From Actinomycetes bacterium (lineage in GTDB: Bacteria; Actinomycetota; Acidimicrobiia; Acidimicrobiales; UBA8190), in assembly GCA_021779775.1 (NCBI GenBank), contig JAJYAB010000092.1, forward strand, positions 378 through 6,895: a stretch of 6,518 nucleotides of DNA, given 5' to 3'. The first letter of the stretch is position 1, and each line of letters opens with the position of its first letter. Position numbers and translations under genes: made by a program. The notes under the pieces are model-generated. The model worked only from the letters and a program-made list of their open reading frames with translations, ran no database searches and was not told the DNA's origin. Shown piece by piece: positions 6,047-6,518 of this stretch.

Positions 6047-6518
6047 GTGTTCATCAAGCCTGAGGATCTGGCACCGTTCGCCACGATCGAAGCGACGAAG
6101 CTCGCCGCGATGATCGAGGACGCCGAGGCCCAGGCGTGCCTGGCCGCCCCCTGCCTCAACGATCCCTCGGTGACCCTACCCGAGTGGGTGTTCCCGGCTG
6201 TGAAGTCGATCCTGCGGGGCGCGATCATCCGCTGGGACGACTCCGGGTCGGGTGCGGTACAGCAGCAGACCGCCGGCCCGTTCTCGATGATGCTGGACAA
6301 CCGGCAGAAGTACCGGGCCCTATTCCAACCGACCGAGATCGAGCAGTTGCGCGCGGTGTGCGCGAAGGTCACGAACCAGAAGCCCGGGGCGGCCTGGTCG
6401 GTGTCGATGGCGCCGACCAACTCGGTGGTCTGCGCGAAGAAGGTTGCAGCGAAGCCGGTCATCGCACCGGCTCTTCGTTCCTGCACACCGCAATCGCATT
6501 CAACCCGAGCTTGTGCCG
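6047..6518 (+). CDS. Head-tail connector (adaptor) protein, 3'-truncated by the window edge
   Basis: From GTG 6047, 157 codons are visible with no stop before the window ends. The N-terminal part, FIKPEDLAPFATIEATKLAAMIEDAEAQACLAAPCL (2-37), and the middle, AVKSILRGAIIRWDDSGSG (51-69) then TAGPFSMMLDNRQKYRALFQPTEIEQL (75-101), match the pattern of Gp19/Gp15/Gp42-like head-tail connectors of actinophages. These helical proteins form a ring below the portal and start the neck. The position two genes after the major capsid gene agrees. From about residue 128 (after APTNSVV) the sequence no longer looks like the family as I know it. I recall a His/Cys-containing end with a CSCG motif there, and it is absent. 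Codon choice also changes over the last 25 codons. The N-terminal assignment is firm; the C-terminal reading frame is doubtful. Confidence 0.82.
   Translation, partial: MFIKPEDLAPFATIEATKLAAMIEDAEAQACLAAPCLNDPSVTLPEWVFPAVKSILRGAIIRWDDSGSGAVQQQTAGPFSMMLDNRQKYRALFQPTEIEQLRAVCAKVTNQKPGAAWSVSMAPTNSVVCAKKVAAKPVIAPALRSCTPQSHSTRACA

Noticed and set aside
5872..6486. Minus-strand open frame of 204 codons opposite the connector and the small gene
   Set aside because: No recognisable domain and it is antisense to genes with clear ribosome sites; treated as a shadow, although its edge position prevents a full check.
1..6518. CRISPR array, tRNA or rRNA gene, integrase, attachment site, toxin-antitoxin or defence genes
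   Set aside because: No repeat-spacer pattern, cloverleaf, recombinase motif or defence-type domain was seen on either strand; the window is filled by phage head genes.

Overview
The window is a stretch of high-GC DNA, by eye about two thirds G+C, with G/C-ending codons throughout. All genes lie on the plus strand and are packed head to tail with short overlaps. The protein families and their order are those of the head-assembly module of a tailed phage or prophage of siphovirus type infecting an actinobacterium. No integrase, attachment site, tRNA or bacterial gene is visible, so free phage and integrated prophage cannot be told apart. The host genus cannot be named.

Layout from left to right. 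A small zinc-ribbon plus primase-polymerase (AEP-type) protein is cut by the left edge (1-471). It is followed by a terminase small-subunit-like protein (474-776), the terminase large subunit (730-2286), an SPP1 gp6-like portal (2222-3610) and a MuF-type minor head protein (3591-4274). A 75-nt gap carrying a GC-rich hairpin leads to a scaffolding protein (4350-4949). After that come an HK97-fold major capsid protein (4989-5894), a 45-residue protein (5894-6031) and a head-tail connector that runs off the right edge (6047-6518).

How the genes work together. The small and large terminase subunits recognise, cut and pump DNA through the portal ring at one capsid vertex. The scaffold directs assembly of the major capsid protein, which has only a short N-terminal arm before its fold and so probably depends on a separate scaffold. 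The MuF-type protein is a minor head component added around the portal. The connector docks under the portal and begins the neck to which the tail attaches. The primase-like gene belongs to replication rather than to the head, but it abuts the terminase genes and may be co-transcribed with them.

No promoter or classical terminator could be supported, so the module looks like an internal part of one long late transcript. No stretch above 300 bases lacks a gene. I found no evidence of a novel system. The observations that deserve a look are a perfect 12-bp hairpin inside the 45-residue gene, a hairpin and short direct repeat between the MuF and scaffold genes, a codon-choice shift in the capsid gene, and a disturbed reading-frame signature in the last roughly 75 bases of the connector.
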